Shown here: piece by piece, positions 14,215 to 21,812 of the stretch
Layout of the letters: each line of letters begins with the position of its first letter
Numbering within the stretch: position 1 is the first letter of the stretch
Origin: Ruminococcus sp.
GTDB lineage: Bacteria; Bacillota; Clostridia; Oscillospirales; Ruminococcaceae
Assembly (NCBI GenBank): GCA_015066975.1
Contig: SVNI01000011.1
Location: 1-36,580, forward strand
Reading direction: 5' to 3'
Length of the DNA: 36,580 bases
Notes under the pieces: model-generated
The model's database searches: none
Told to the model about the DNA's origin: nothing
The model's input: the letters and a program-made list of their open reading frames with translations, nothing else
Translations under genes and position numbers: made by a program

Positions 14215-14757
14215 CTATTGGAGCAATTCAGCATTATGCACAAAACGGCGGTACAGAAAGGCACATTCTGCAATATCATCATGAATGATAAACCAGTCAA
14301 AATACTTCGATAAGATAATGAAATCATCAAGCCAGCCGTCAGTTTCGCTCAGAACTTTTGTAATTTCTTCCGGACAGCCTTCATAAACCCAGCCAGCTGA
14401 TAAAATCAGAAAGTACTTCCCTGCTGTTTCCGGAATTTCGTTCCGGATTTCTTCCAGATAAGTTATCCAGTTACATGACCGGAGAAATCCTGCGATGCAT
14501 TCACACTCCAGATTCTCCCGGAGATGCATATGATAATGCTCCAGCGGAATCACAGACGGTGTAAAATTCCGATAGTCGCAGAATATATAATAAAATTTTC
14601 TGATAACTTCATCATATTTGATTTTAGAATACTCACTGAATTTTGTTCTGTCGATGTTTTCTTCTTTGATAATTTCTTCTATTTCGTCACGAATCCAGTA
14701 TCGTGAGGGTTTCTGCCATGTTCTTTCCTGCCATTCGGCTGATTTCCAGTCATTCAT
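14215..14757 (-). CDS. Hypothetical protein, 180 aa
   Basis: I do not recognise a family. The product is acidic and rich in Trp, Tyr and Ile (WKSAEWQERTWQKPSRYWIRD at the N-terminus; YFDWFIIHDDIAECAFLYRRF near the C-terminus), with no signal peptide, membrane helix or obvious metal site. It looks like a compact cytoplasmic protein, and the composition resembles small immunity-type or DUF proteins, but nothing proves this. It starts 4 nt after the stop of the dockerin gene upstream and has no clear ribosome binding site, so it is probably translated by coupling in the same transcript. Confidence 0.65.
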   Translation of the reverse strand: MNDWKSAEWQERTWQKPSRYWIRDEIEEIIKEENIDRTKFSEYSKIKYDEVIRKFYYIFCDYRNFTPSVIPLEHYHMHLRENLECECIAGFLRSCNWITYLEEIRNEIPETAGKYFLILSAGWVYEGCPEEITKVLSETDGWLDDFIILSKYFDWFIIHDDIAECAFLYRRFVHNAELLQ

Positions 14758-14761
14758 ATTA

Positions 14762-17149
14762 TTATTTTGCGCTCCGTTTCAGAAGAATCAAGTCATAAAT
14801 GTTCCAGATACCATCCTGATTCATGTCCGCATCTCTCTGAATGTGAACTTCACGCTTATGCAGATAATCCTGCAATAATTTCACATCTTTGCCGTCAACA
14901 GCACCGTCAGCATTCAAATCCCCTTTCTGAACAGCTTCTGCCGGATAGATATTCTCGACAGTATACAGCAGAATTTCCTGTGCTGTACCGTTTTCAGCGG
15001 TAATTCTGACAGAGTAATCCCCTGCTGATGCCTGATTGATATCGCTCAGAGTGAGCGTTCTGCCGTCCGCGCCGGAAATTTCCTCACCGTCTTTCATCCA
15101 CTGATAAGAAACGTTCTCCAGAGAAGTTACCGCCTGCATGGTATAATCCTGATGTTCTTTCAGAGATACTTTCTGATATGCTGAATATATCGGGAAAGTG
15201 GTATTCAGCGCACAGCCTTCGGCGATAAGTTCGCCCGTACCTTTCCAGCCGTCGCCCTCATCCTGAACAAAAATTCTGACTTTATCAAATACCGTTCCGG
15301 GCTGGATATTCATAGAGTTCATGGCAATCTTGAATTCTGCGAAATCTTCGCTTTTCTTAAAATCAAAACCAGTATGGTCTTCCCCTTTGGAATAATAGCA
15401 CCATCCTGCGGACTGATAATAAATCCAGTAGGAATCGCCGTCATGTTCAAGCCGGAGATTCCAGACAGGTTTTTCCACATTGTGATGCACTTCTGCGCCA
15501 ATATATAAATATTTATCATCTGCGGACATGTAGAGCTTGTTTTCTCCGGATTCGGCAATGAGATTCTGTTCTGTCCATTCCGATTTGCTGGAGCGGATGC
15601 CGTCGAAAATAAAAACATTTCCTGAAGTATACAAATCAGACTGATAAGTCGCTTTCTGTGCGCTGTCTTTTGTTTCAGTAATCTGGATTGTCCCCATCTT
15701 ATTCGCACCGAGTGAAGCATTCCAGATATCCGGATTCGCAAACTGTACGGTTCTCAGATTGCCGTCCGGAATGTCCTGATTCCCGACAGAAAGTCTTAAA
15801 TAAACATTCCACTCCCCTGCTTCGAGATTTCCGGGAACTTGAATTTCAAGATTTTCCTGAGAAGTCTTGCAGGAATACCATTCACGGGAATCAATATCAA
15901 TATTTTGTACTGTGTAAATACCGTCTTTTTCGAGGATGATTTCAGCATTCTGCGGACGGATGGGATTTGCAAAGCCGGTATTCTCAACAGAAAAATCAAG
16001 ATTGAAAGTGCTTCCCTGTTCAGCGGACTGATTCAGGTCACAGTCACGGACAACAAAGCGATAGCCTAAATGGTCGCGGATGAATTTGAATACTGTCTGT
16101 CCGTAATAGGCTGAATTATCCACACCGGAAACGTCATACTGTTCACTGAATGTATAATCCTGATACATGGTATAAATATTAGAATTGATATAGCTAAGAT
16201 GAGTCTTATACATTTCCGGGATGGCGTTCTGTGGCTGCCATGTGTCATATTTTTTCGCCCAGTCCAGCGCACCGGAGAATTCACCGCCGTAGTAAGTTCT
16301 GACAGTTTGATTTCCGAGCCATGTTGTTTCGATTTCTCTGTTAGAATAAGTACCCAAATCGGAATCAGAACCCATATAGCCATCATTGTACAGACCCACT
16401 CTGGAAGCCTGAGTGAACGGTTCAGAAACCCAGTCCGCAAGGGCAGAAGTTTCAATACCAGCCCATTTTGCGAAGATATTTGGAGTTCTGACCGTGACCG
16501 GAATCTCCTGTGGGGTCATGTCAAGAACAGCATCCAGAAGCTTTGCTTTATACTCCAGAGAAGTATATTTTCCGCTGTGCTGTTCGCCCCATGCGCCGAC
16601 AAATCCGGATTCTATATACATCAGAATATCTTTATAGTCTTCTAAAAAACCGTCTTCTTTGATTTGCTGAATGTGATAAAGCACCTGTTCAAAATTTCTT
16701 GGTTCGGGATTTGTTTTGCCGTTGGCATCATAACGGAATCTCAATGCCACGGTCGAACCATTTTTCCGACAGTTTTCAAGCGTTCCGCGCATGGCTGTAA
16801 AAAATTCCCTGTCAAGGTCATAGTCAATGCCTTCTACATAAGATGAGTTTCCTTCACTATCTGTTTCGGTAGTTCCGTTCGCACCGGATGAAAATGCTCC
16901 GATATCGACAAACATCAGCACTAGATTTCCGGAAGGATTCTGTACAGAGGTTTCTCTGGGGGCGCATTTATACCATAAAGTCGTGGTATAGCCTGCACCA
17001 GGATTGTTGATTGTTTCTGTCGATTCCTGATAGTTTATGCCGGAATCCGTCATTGTACTGATTTTATCTTCTGCAACGGATGCGACAGGAATCACTGACA
17101 GTATCATTGCAGAACCAATGGCCAGAGATGTCAGATTTTTCAAAAACAT
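14762..17149 (-). CDS. Secreted DUF4874/DUF4832-type protein with Ig-like domain and dockerin
   Basis: 795 residues. A signal peptide (1-26, ending VASVAED) is followed by NNPGAGYTTTLWYK, the opening of DUF4874, then a barrel-like region with VALRFRYDANG, IESGFVGAWGEQHSG and TVRTPNIFAKW that continues into DUF4832 (to about residue 480). A beta-rich segment with FIFDGIRSSKSEW and KYLYIGAEV resembles CBM9-like modules. An Ig-like domain (YQWMKDGEEISG, about 670-715) precedes a type I dockerin (GDLNADGAVDGKD and ADMNQDGIWNIYD, about 735-795). Family knowledge: DUF4832 proteins are suspected glycosidases without a settled activity. The dockerin says it is a cellulosome component. It has its own promoter at 17188-17216 and AAAGGAG upstream of the ATG. 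Confidence 0.85.
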   Translation of the reverse strand: MFLKNLTSLAIGSAMILSVIPVASVAEDKISTMTDSGINYQESTETINNPGAGYTTTLWYKCAPRETSVQNPSGNLVLMFVDIGAFSSGANGTTETDSEGNSSYVEGIDYDLDREFFTAMRGTLENCRKNGSTVALRFRYDANGKTNPEPRNFEQVLYHIQQIKEDGFLEDYKDILMYIESGFVGAWGEQHSGKYTSLEYKAKLLDAVLDMTPQEIPVTVRTPNIFAKWAGIETSALADWVSEPFTQASRVGLYNDGYMGSDSDLGTYSNREIETTWLGNQTVRTYYGGEFSGALDWAKKYDTWQPQNAIPEMYKTHLSYINSNIYTMYQDYTFSEQYDVSGVDNSAYYGQTVFKFIRDHLGYRFVVRDCDLNQSAEQGSTFNLDFSVENTGFANPIRPQNAEIILEKDGIYTVQNIDIDSREWYSCKTSQENLEIQVPGNLEAGEWNVYLRLSVGNQDIPDGNLRTVQFANPDIWNASLGANKMGTIQITETKDSAQKATYQSDLYTSGNVFIFDGIRSSKSEWTEQNLIAESGENKLYMSADDKYLYIGAEVHHNVEKPVWNLRLEHDGDSYWIYYQSAGWCYYSKGEDHTGFDFKKSEDFAEFKIAMNSMNIQPGTVFDKVRIFVQDEGDGWKGTGELIAEGCALNTTFPIYSAYQKVSLKEHQDYTMQAVTSLENVSYQWMKDGEEISGADGRTLTLSDINQASAGDYSVRITAENGTAQEILLYTVENIYPAEAVQKGDLNADGAVDGKDVKLLQDYLHKREVHIQRDADMNQDGIWNIYDLILLKRSAK

Positions 17150-17187
17150 ATAGCATTCTCTCCTTTTATAAAATATCTTGTATTCTT

Positions 17188-17216
17188 ATTTTAGCACATT
17201 TTCACAAAATTTGCAA
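17188..17216 (-). promoter_or_regulatory. Promoter of the DUF4832 dockerin gene
   Basis: Minus strand TTGCAA (17211-17216), 17-nt spacer, TAAAAT (17188-17193). Confidence 0.7.
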
Positions 17217-17245
17217 TAGCATTTAAAATATTGTCAGATTAGCTC

Positions 17246-17274
17246 TTGCAATTTCCGGCGGTTTCTGATATAAT
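17246..17274 (+). promoter_or_regulatory. Distal promoter of the SH3-like membrane protein gene
   Basis: TTGCAA (17246-17251), 17-nt spacer, TATAAT (17269-17274). A start here gives a leader of about 150 nt containing a CGTGA/TCACG hairpin (about 17290-17306). Confidence 0.65.
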
Positions 17275-17380
17275 AAAAATAGTTCGCGTATTCGTGATTC
17301 CGTCACGGATTTGTCGAAAACCTGCACGTTTTGTCTGTACTATTTGTTTATAATGCGAATAGCAAAAAACCTGTCATTTA

Positions 17381-17389
17381 TGGTATAAT
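17381..17389 (+). promoter_or_regulatory. Proximal extended -10 promoter
   Basis: TG-G-TATAAT with a poor -35 box, 40 nt before the start of the next gene. Another TATAAT occurs at 17349-17354 without a good partner. Confidence 0.5.
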
Positions 17390-17428
17390 GAATGTGATTT
17401 AAATCTTAACAGAAAGAAGCTGAAAGAA

Positions 17429-18217
17429 TTGTCAAGTCAAACATCCAAAAACAGCAGTCAGAAAAAGGGCGGTAAAAAATTCCCGATGGATTCGGAAGTT
17501 ACCAGAGTTGTTCTGATTTTTCTTCTTCTCCTGGTGATTGTCGCACTTCTGGTAGCGGCTTTTATGAGTCTGGGGCACGGTGCGGAAAATACCAATCCGA
17601 ATAATGTATATCAGATAACACTTCCTCCGGATGAAAATAATGTCGTTGCGGAACAGCCTGCAACTACAGCAGATCCCAATCACGGCAATACCGAAACAGA
17701 AGCCATTCCAGCAGAAGTGCTTGACCCGTCTCTGGTAACAACAGAAAGTGTTACATATATCGAAACTGCTCCGGCTGTGGAAACAGCTCCCGGTGCTGAA
17801 ACAGCTTTGACTGCTCCTGACGGCGCAGTGGATGCACCTATGACACAGTATACAACTACAGGCGCAAGACCAGACAGCCCGACTCCGGTATATATTGCAA
17901 CAACAGACCCTTATTCCGGAATTGCAACACTTGCGCCTCCACTGACAACTGCCGGAACAGGAACAGACCTGACAGGCAATCCGACCACTGTCACAACAAC
18001 AGTCGCACAGAATACACCCGGTGACGGCACTATCACAAACACAAACTATGTTGTTTCCCTGAGTGGTTCTGCAAGCATCTACTCCAGCCCGAACGGAAGC
18101 TCCAACGGAACAGTCGGTGTAAACGGTTCATTCACAATTGTGCAGGAAATGACAGATACCGCAGGTGTAAAATGGGGCAAGCTCAAATCCGGTGCAGGAT
18201 GGGTAAGACTCAACTGA
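17429..18217 (+). CDS. Membrane-anchored protein with C-terminal SH3-like domain
   Basis: 262 residues starting at TTG (17429), about 10 nt after AGAAAGAAG; the next in-frame ATG (17486) would remove the Lys/Ser-rich cytoplasmic tail and lacks a site. One membrane helix (about 27-50, VVLIFLLLLVIVALLVAAFM) is followed by a Thr/Pro/Ala-rich stalk with ETAPAVETAPGAETA repeats and a C-terminal bacterial SH3-like domain (about 205-262, ASIYSSPNGSSNGTVGVNG and WGKLKSGAGWVRLN). SH3b domains commonly bind peptidoglycan, so wall attachment is likely. It shares its architecture with the gene at 12948. No enzymatic domain is visible. Confidence 0.8.
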   Translation: MSSQTSKNSSQKKGGKKFPMDSEVTRVVLIFLLLLVIVALLVAAFMSLGHGAENTNPNNVYQITLPPDENNVVAEQPATTADPNHGNTETEAIPAEVLDPSLVTTESVTYIETAPAVETAPGAETALTAPDGAVDAPMTQYTTTGARPDSPTPVYIATTDPYSGIATLAPPLTTAGTGTDLTGNPTTVTTTVAQNTPGDGTITNTNYVVSLSGSASIYSSPNGSSNGTVGVNGSFTIVQEMTDTAGVKWGKLKSGAGWVRLN

Positions 18218-18237
18218 CAGTTATATCATTCAAAAAT

Positions 18238-18264
18238 AAAAGCTCCTCGCCGTGAGGAGCTTTT
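18238..18264. terminator. Bidirectional terminator
   Basis: AGCTCCTC/GAGGAGCT stem with loop GCCGT, extended by A/T pairs, and T-tracts in both directions. It serves the convergent genes at 17429 and 18270. Confidence 0.9.
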
Positions 18265-18269
18265 TTATT

Positions 18270-19178
18270 TCAGGATTCTGTATTGACTGTAATTGTGCCA
18301 TCTGTGTTATTGACGATAATTGTATATTTTTCATAGCACTTAAAGCTGACTTCATTCTTGGCAGTGTCGTTTGTGATGGAAGCTTCTTCAATATTGGCAT
18401 CAGCCAGATTATGCAGATAATTGAAAACTTCAAGCGAACGGTTTCCGGGGTCTTTCTGTTTGTAGTTATCCGTTTCGAGAAAGTCTTCGATTTTTTTGTA
18501 AATACCTGCATATTCAGCTTCTTCGGCAGTGCTGGCATCTTCATCAGCGGATGTACTTGCTTCTGATTCAGAAGTTTCTGATTCAGTTTCTGACTGTGCC
18601 TGTTCTGTTTCCGTAACAGATTCTGTTTCGGGAGCAGAAGTTTCTGATTCGGTCGTGACAGCTTCAGTTTCGCCCTGCGTTTCTGCCATTGTTTCAGCGG
18701 AAACAGATTCGCCCTTGACAGCCTTTTCCAGTGTGTCGGCATCAAATAAATCAGATTTTTCATAAGTGATGACTAATTTCTTATAGCCATCCGGATAGTC
18801 TTTGCTGTTCAGAGCAGTTTCAAAGTATCTGCCTTCGCTGACGGTGAGCTTATCATTTTCAAGATGCTTGATTTGATATAATCTGTAGTCGCATTCCTGT
18901 ACGGAATAAGATTTTCCGTCGGTACTCTGCACAGTGCCGGAACTATCTTCTTTCAGGAGATAACGGTTTCCGTCGCTGGAATGAAATACAAATTCATCAT
19001 TGTAAGACCATACGCCTACAGTTTCACTGAACGGGACAGCATCAGCTTCAGTCGTGTCTGTTTTTTCTGTCTGGACAGCACTGGTTTCTGAGGGAGTGCC
19101 GTCGCCCTGGTCACTGCATCCGGTTATCATCAGTGCGCTGAGACAGAAAGCCATTATCAGAAATAATTTTCGTTTCAT
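18270..19178 (-). CDS. Secreted lipoprotein, function unknown
   Basis: 302 residues. A lipoprotein signal peptide ends in the lipobox LMITGC (Cys21). A Thr/Glu/Ser-rich linker is followed by a beta-type domain (FHSSDGNRYLLKEDSSG, YRLYQIKHLENDKLTV), a second very acidic Glu/Thr/Ser repeat region (about 160-225, ETE and SES units) and a C-terminal segment ending KYTIIVNNTDGTITVNTES. I do not recognise a family. The promoter at 19223-19251 and GGAGA before the ATG support the start. It is probably anchored to the outer face of the membrane. Confidence 0.8.
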   Translation of the reverse strand: MKRKLFLIMAFCLSALMITGCSDQGDGTPSETSAVQTEKTDTTEADAVPFSETVGVWSYNDEFVFHSSDGNRYLLKEDSSGTVQSTDGKSYSVQECDYRLYQIKHLENDKLTVSEGRYFETALNSKDYPDGYKKLVITYEKSDLFDADTLEKAVKGESVSAETMAETQGETEAVTTESETSAPETESVTETEQAQSETESETSESEASTSADEDASTAEEAEYAGIYKKIEDFLETDNYKQKDPGNRSLEVFNYLHNLADANIEEASITNDTAKNEVSFKCYEKYTIIVNNTDGTITVNTES

Positions 19179-19222
19179 AGTAGTTCTCCTTTATGGAATT
19201 GATTCTATATTTTTATATCTGA

Positions 19223-19251
19223 ATTATAGCACAGTTTTTTTGAAATGTCAA
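19223..19251 (-). promoter_or_regulatory. Promoter of the lipoprotein gene
   Basis: Minus strand TTGACA (19246-19251), 17-nt spacer, TATAAT (19223-19228). The -35 box lies 3 nt past the stop codon of the upstream gene. Confidence 0.88.
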
Positions 19252-19254
19252 GTT

Positions 19255-19752
19255 TCAGGAATGCTTTTCCGGCAGGAGTGCATATTTCTGACCGTTTTTC
19301 AAAGTCACGCACACAAGCGTATCACCTGTTTGTGTGTTTTTCCATTCCAGGAACTTCATGCACCATTGGTATTCGTTTTCGTCAGTACACTTGATAAAAT
19401 AGGGTGCTTTGCCGGAATCCGGCAGTTTTCCGGCGCATTCCAGAAAATCAAGCTGATATTTATCATTCAGCAGGCAGTCATAATCAGAATTTTTCCAGAA
19501 GATGTTTCCCATGCCGTGAAAGAACAGAAACATAAATCCCACCGTGGAAACAACCCACGGAACAAGCAGATGCGGTTCCAGTATCAGATACATTCTGACA
19601 GTCAGCAAATCCGCCAGATTGACTGCATTCAGCACAACAGAAATTATCAGTGCAAGATACAGCAACAGCATAAAACTATATCTTCTGTCTTTGATATATT
19701 CCAGAAGGATTTCTTTCTGTCTGTCCTGAAGCCATAACTGATAGTTCTCCAT
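19255..19752 (-). CDS. Small membrane protein, function unknown
   Basis: 165 residues. A charged N-terminal helix (about 1-25) is followed by two hydrophobic segments (about 27-50, FMLLLYLALIISVVLNAVNL; and about 60-85, LVPWVVSTVGFMFLFFHGMG) and a soluble C-terminal half containing several Cys and Trp (DYDCLLNDKYQLDFLECAGK, YQWCMKFLEW). I recognise no family. It has its own promoter with a 15-nt palindrome over the predicted start site, so it may be under repressor control, and the lipoprotein downstream has a separate promoter. Confidence 0.75.
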   Translation of the reverse strand: MENYQLWLQDRQKEILLEYIKDRRYSFMLLLYLALIISVVLNAVNLADLLTVRMYLILEPHLLVPWVVSTVGFMFLFFHGMGNIFWKNSDYDCLLNDKYQLDFLECAGKLPDSGKAPYFIKCTDENEYQWCMKFLEWKNTQTGDTLVCVTLKNGQKYALLPEKHS

Positions 19753-19771
19753 AAGGTCACTTCTCTCTTAC

Positions 19772-19786
19772 GTAAATATTATTTAC
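19772..19786. promoter_or_regulatory. Palindromic operator candidate
   Basis: GTAAATA-T-TATTTAC, a perfect 7-bp inverted repeat around one base. It sits just past the minus-strand -10 box (19790-19795), over the expected transcription start. Confidence 0.5.
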
Positions 19787-19789
19787 ATT

Positions 19790-19818
19790 ATGATAGCATG
19801 ATTTATTTGTTTTGTCAA
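19790..19818 (-). promoter_or_regulatory. Promoter of the small membrane protein gene
   Basis: Minus strand TTGACA (19813-19818), 17-nt spacer, TATCAT (19790-19795). Confidence 0.8.
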
Positions 19819-19842
19819 TCTGTATTTTTCACAAAAAATACA

Positions 19843-19871
19843 TTGACATAAATTTGATTTTATGCTAAAAT
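19843..19871 (+). promoter_or_regulatory. Promoter of the flavodiiron-deacetylase operon
   Basis: TTGACA (19843-19848), 17-nt spacer, TAAAAT (19866-19871). It lies upstream of the ATG at 19907 and rules out the earlier ATG at 19862. Confidence 0.85.
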
Positions 19872-19906
19872 ATAAAATATATGAAAACAGAAAGAAGGAT
19901 TTTTTT

Positions 19907-21067
19907 ATGACTAACATTACAGAAGATATTTTCTATATCGGCGTGAATGACCATGATATTGACCTGTTCGAGGGTCAGTATACTGTTCCGAACGGTATGG
20001 CTTATAACTCCTATGTCATTCTGGATGAGAAAATTGCTGTGTTTGATACCGTGGACGGCAATTTCAAAAAAGAATGGCTTGCCAATCTGAAAGAAGCTCT
20101 CGGAGACAGAACACCCGATTATCTGATAATTCAGCATATGGAGCCTGACCATTCTGCCAATATTATGGCTTTTCTGGAAGAATATCCTGAAACGATTGCT
20201 GTCGGCAATGCCAAAACTTTCAAGATGCTCTCTGAATACTTCGAGCAGTTAGACCTCGGCGACAGAAAACTGACTGTTACGGACAGACAGACACTTTCCC
20301 TCGGCAGACATGAACTGAAATTTATCTTTGCACCTATGGTTCACTGGCCGGAAGTAATGCTGACTTATGACAGCACGGATAAAGTACTGTTCTCAGCGGA
20401 TGCATTCGGCAAGTTCGGCGCACTCGACATTGAAGAAGACTGGGCTTGCGAAGCCAGAAGATATTATTTCGGCATTGTCGGAAAATTCGGCGCACAGGTG
20501 CAGGCTGTCCTGAAAAAGGCTTCTGCACTGGATATTCAGACTATCTGTGCTCTGCATGGTCCTGTTCTGAAAGAAAATCTCAGCTATTATCTGGATTTAT
20601 ACAATACATGGTCTTCTTACAGCGCAGAATCCGAAGGAATTATGATTGCTTATACTTCCGTATATGGAAATACGAAAAAAGCTGTTCAGCTTCTCGCCGA
20701 AAAGCTCACAGAAAAAGGCTGTCCGAAAGTTGTTGTTTGCGACCTCGCCCGTGAAGATATGGCCGAAGCTGTGGAAGATGCTTTCCGCTATGGAAAATTA
20801 GTTCTTGCGACAACTACTTATAACGGCGATATTTTCCCGTTCATGAGGACTTTTATCGAATCCCTGACAGAAAGAAACTATCAGAACAGAACGCTCGGCA
20901 TTATCGAAAACGGCTCATGGGCATCTACCGCCGGAAAAGTCATGAAATCCATGTTTGAGAAGTCTAAAAATATCACTTGGCTGGAAAATTCTGTTCAGAT
21001 TACAGCATCCGTCAAATCTGATAACCTGCTCCAGATTGATGCCATGGCTGAGGAACTCTGCAAATGA
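19907..21067 (+). CDS. Flavodiiron protein (FprA-type oxygen/NO reductase)
   Basis: 386 residues from the ATG at 19907, which has AGAAGGA upstream; the ATG at 19862 lies inside the promoter. A beta-lactamase-like diiron domain (about 1-245) carries the ligands QHMEPDHS (HxExDH), VHWPE, SADAFG and LHGP, all intact. A flavodoxin domain (about 250-386) has the FMN loop TSVYGNTKK and ENGSWAS. Family knowledge: class A flavodiiron proteins reduce O2 to water or NO to N2O using rubredoxin or similar donors, protecting anaerobes. The stop codon overlaps the start of the next gene (ATGA). No rubredoxin or fused redox domain is present. Confidence 0.95.
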   Translation: MTNITEDIFYIGVNDHDIDLFEGQYTVPNGMAYNSYVILDEKIAVFDTVDGNFKKEWLANLKEALGDRTPDYLIIQHMEPDHSANIMAFLEEYPETIAVGNAKTFKMLSEYFEQLDLGDRKLTVTDRQTLSLGRHELKFIFAPMVHWPEVMLTYDSTDKVLFSADAFGKFGALDIEEDWACEARRYYFGIVGKFGAQVQAVLKKASALDIQTICALHGPVLKENLSYYLDLYNTWSSYSAESEGIMIAYTSVYGNTKKAVQLLAEKLTEKGCPKVVVCDLAREDMAEAVEDAFRYGKLVLATTTYNGDIFPFMRTFIESLTERNYQNRTLGIIENGSWASTAGKVMKSMFEKSKNITWLENSVQITASVKSDNLLQIDAMAEELCK

Positions 21068-21738
21068 TTCCGGAACAGTTCAGAAAAGCCGTCACATTCA
21101 GCTATGATGACGGCAATACACAGGATATCCGGCTTGTGGAGCTGTTTAATCAGTATCATGTGAAATGCACGTTCAATCTGAATTCTGGCTTGGATAATTC
21201 CGAAAAATGGCTTTATAAAGATACACCCGTCAGACGGCTGAATCTCTCGGAATATGCTGATTTATATCAAGGTCATGAAATCGCTGTTCACGGAAGCCGG
21301 CATCTCAACATGAACGAACTCGATTCCCCTGCCCTGCATGAGGAAATTTTCTCTGACAGAGACAAGCTTTTTGAAATCTTCGGGAAAATACCTGTCGGAA
21401 TGGTCTACCCTTACGGATGCTATAACCAGTCTGTCATAGAAATGATAAAGAAAGCCGGTCTGCAATACGGCAGAACCGTCAATGACAATCACAGTTTTCA
21501 ACGGCAGGAAAATCTTCTGCTATTCAAGCCGACCTGTCATCATGATGATGATGCTTTATTCGACCTTGCAGATAAATTTCTTGCTTCGGATTCTGATGAA
21601 ATCCAGATTTTCTATATCTGGGGGCACAGCTATGAATTCGACGGAAATCACAACTGGGACAGAATGGAACAGCTTCTTGATAAAATCGCCGGAAAACCAG
21701 ATATCTTCTACGGCACGAATGCAGAAATTTTATTATAA
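21064..21738 (+). CDS. Polysaccharide deacetylase-family protein (CE4 fold)
   Basis: 224 residues with the NodB-homology motifs in order: TFSYDDG (metal Asp and catalytic Asp), HGSRHLNM (HxxxH metal ligands) and YPYGCYNQ. A late conserved His occurs in IWGHSYEF. There is no signal peptide, so it is cytoplasmic or acts on small substrates, unlike wall deacetylases. Family knowledge: CE4 enzymes remove N- or O-acetyl groups from sugars; in gut Firmicutes short cytoplasmic forms with the YDDG variant are common and not well characterised. It overlaps the flavodiiron gene by 4 nt. The functional reason for that coupling is unknown. Confidence 0.85.
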   Translation: MIPEQFRKAVTFSYDDGNTQDIRLVELFNQYHVKCTFNLNSGLDNSEKWLYKDTPVRRLNLSEYADLYQGHEIAVHGSRHLNMNELDSPALHEEIFSDRDKLFEIFGKIPVGMVYPYGCYNQSVIEMIKKAGLQYGRTVNDNHSFQRQENLLLFKPTCHHDDDALFDLADKFLASDSDEIQIFYIWGHSYEFDGNHNWDRMEQLLDKIAGKPDIFYGTNAEILL

Positions 21739-21744
21739 TCAAAA

Positions 21745-21772
21745 AAAGAGCGTTCCCGAAAGAACGCTCTTT
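21745..21772. terminator. Terminator identical (inverted) to that at 1631-1658
   Basis: 11-bp stem AAAGAGCGTTC with loop CCGAAA; the 28-nt hairpin is the exact reverse complement of 1631-1658. It is the first of two hairpins between convergent genes. Confidence 0.85.
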
Positions 21773-21781
21773 GACAGACTG

Positions 21782-21807
21782 AAACCGCCGGAAATTTCCG
21801 GCGGTTT
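21782..21807. terminator. 26-nt palindromic terminator
   Basis: AAACCGCCGGAAA followed by its exact complement, ending in TTT on either strand. It serves pepF on the minus strand and backs up the previous hairpin on the plus strand. Confidence 0.75.
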
Positions 21808-21812
21808 TGTAA

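Noticed and set aside
14215-14757. Toxin-immunity role for the 180-aa unknown
   Set aside because: Only composition hints at it; there is no adjacent toxin gene and no recognisable immunity fold.
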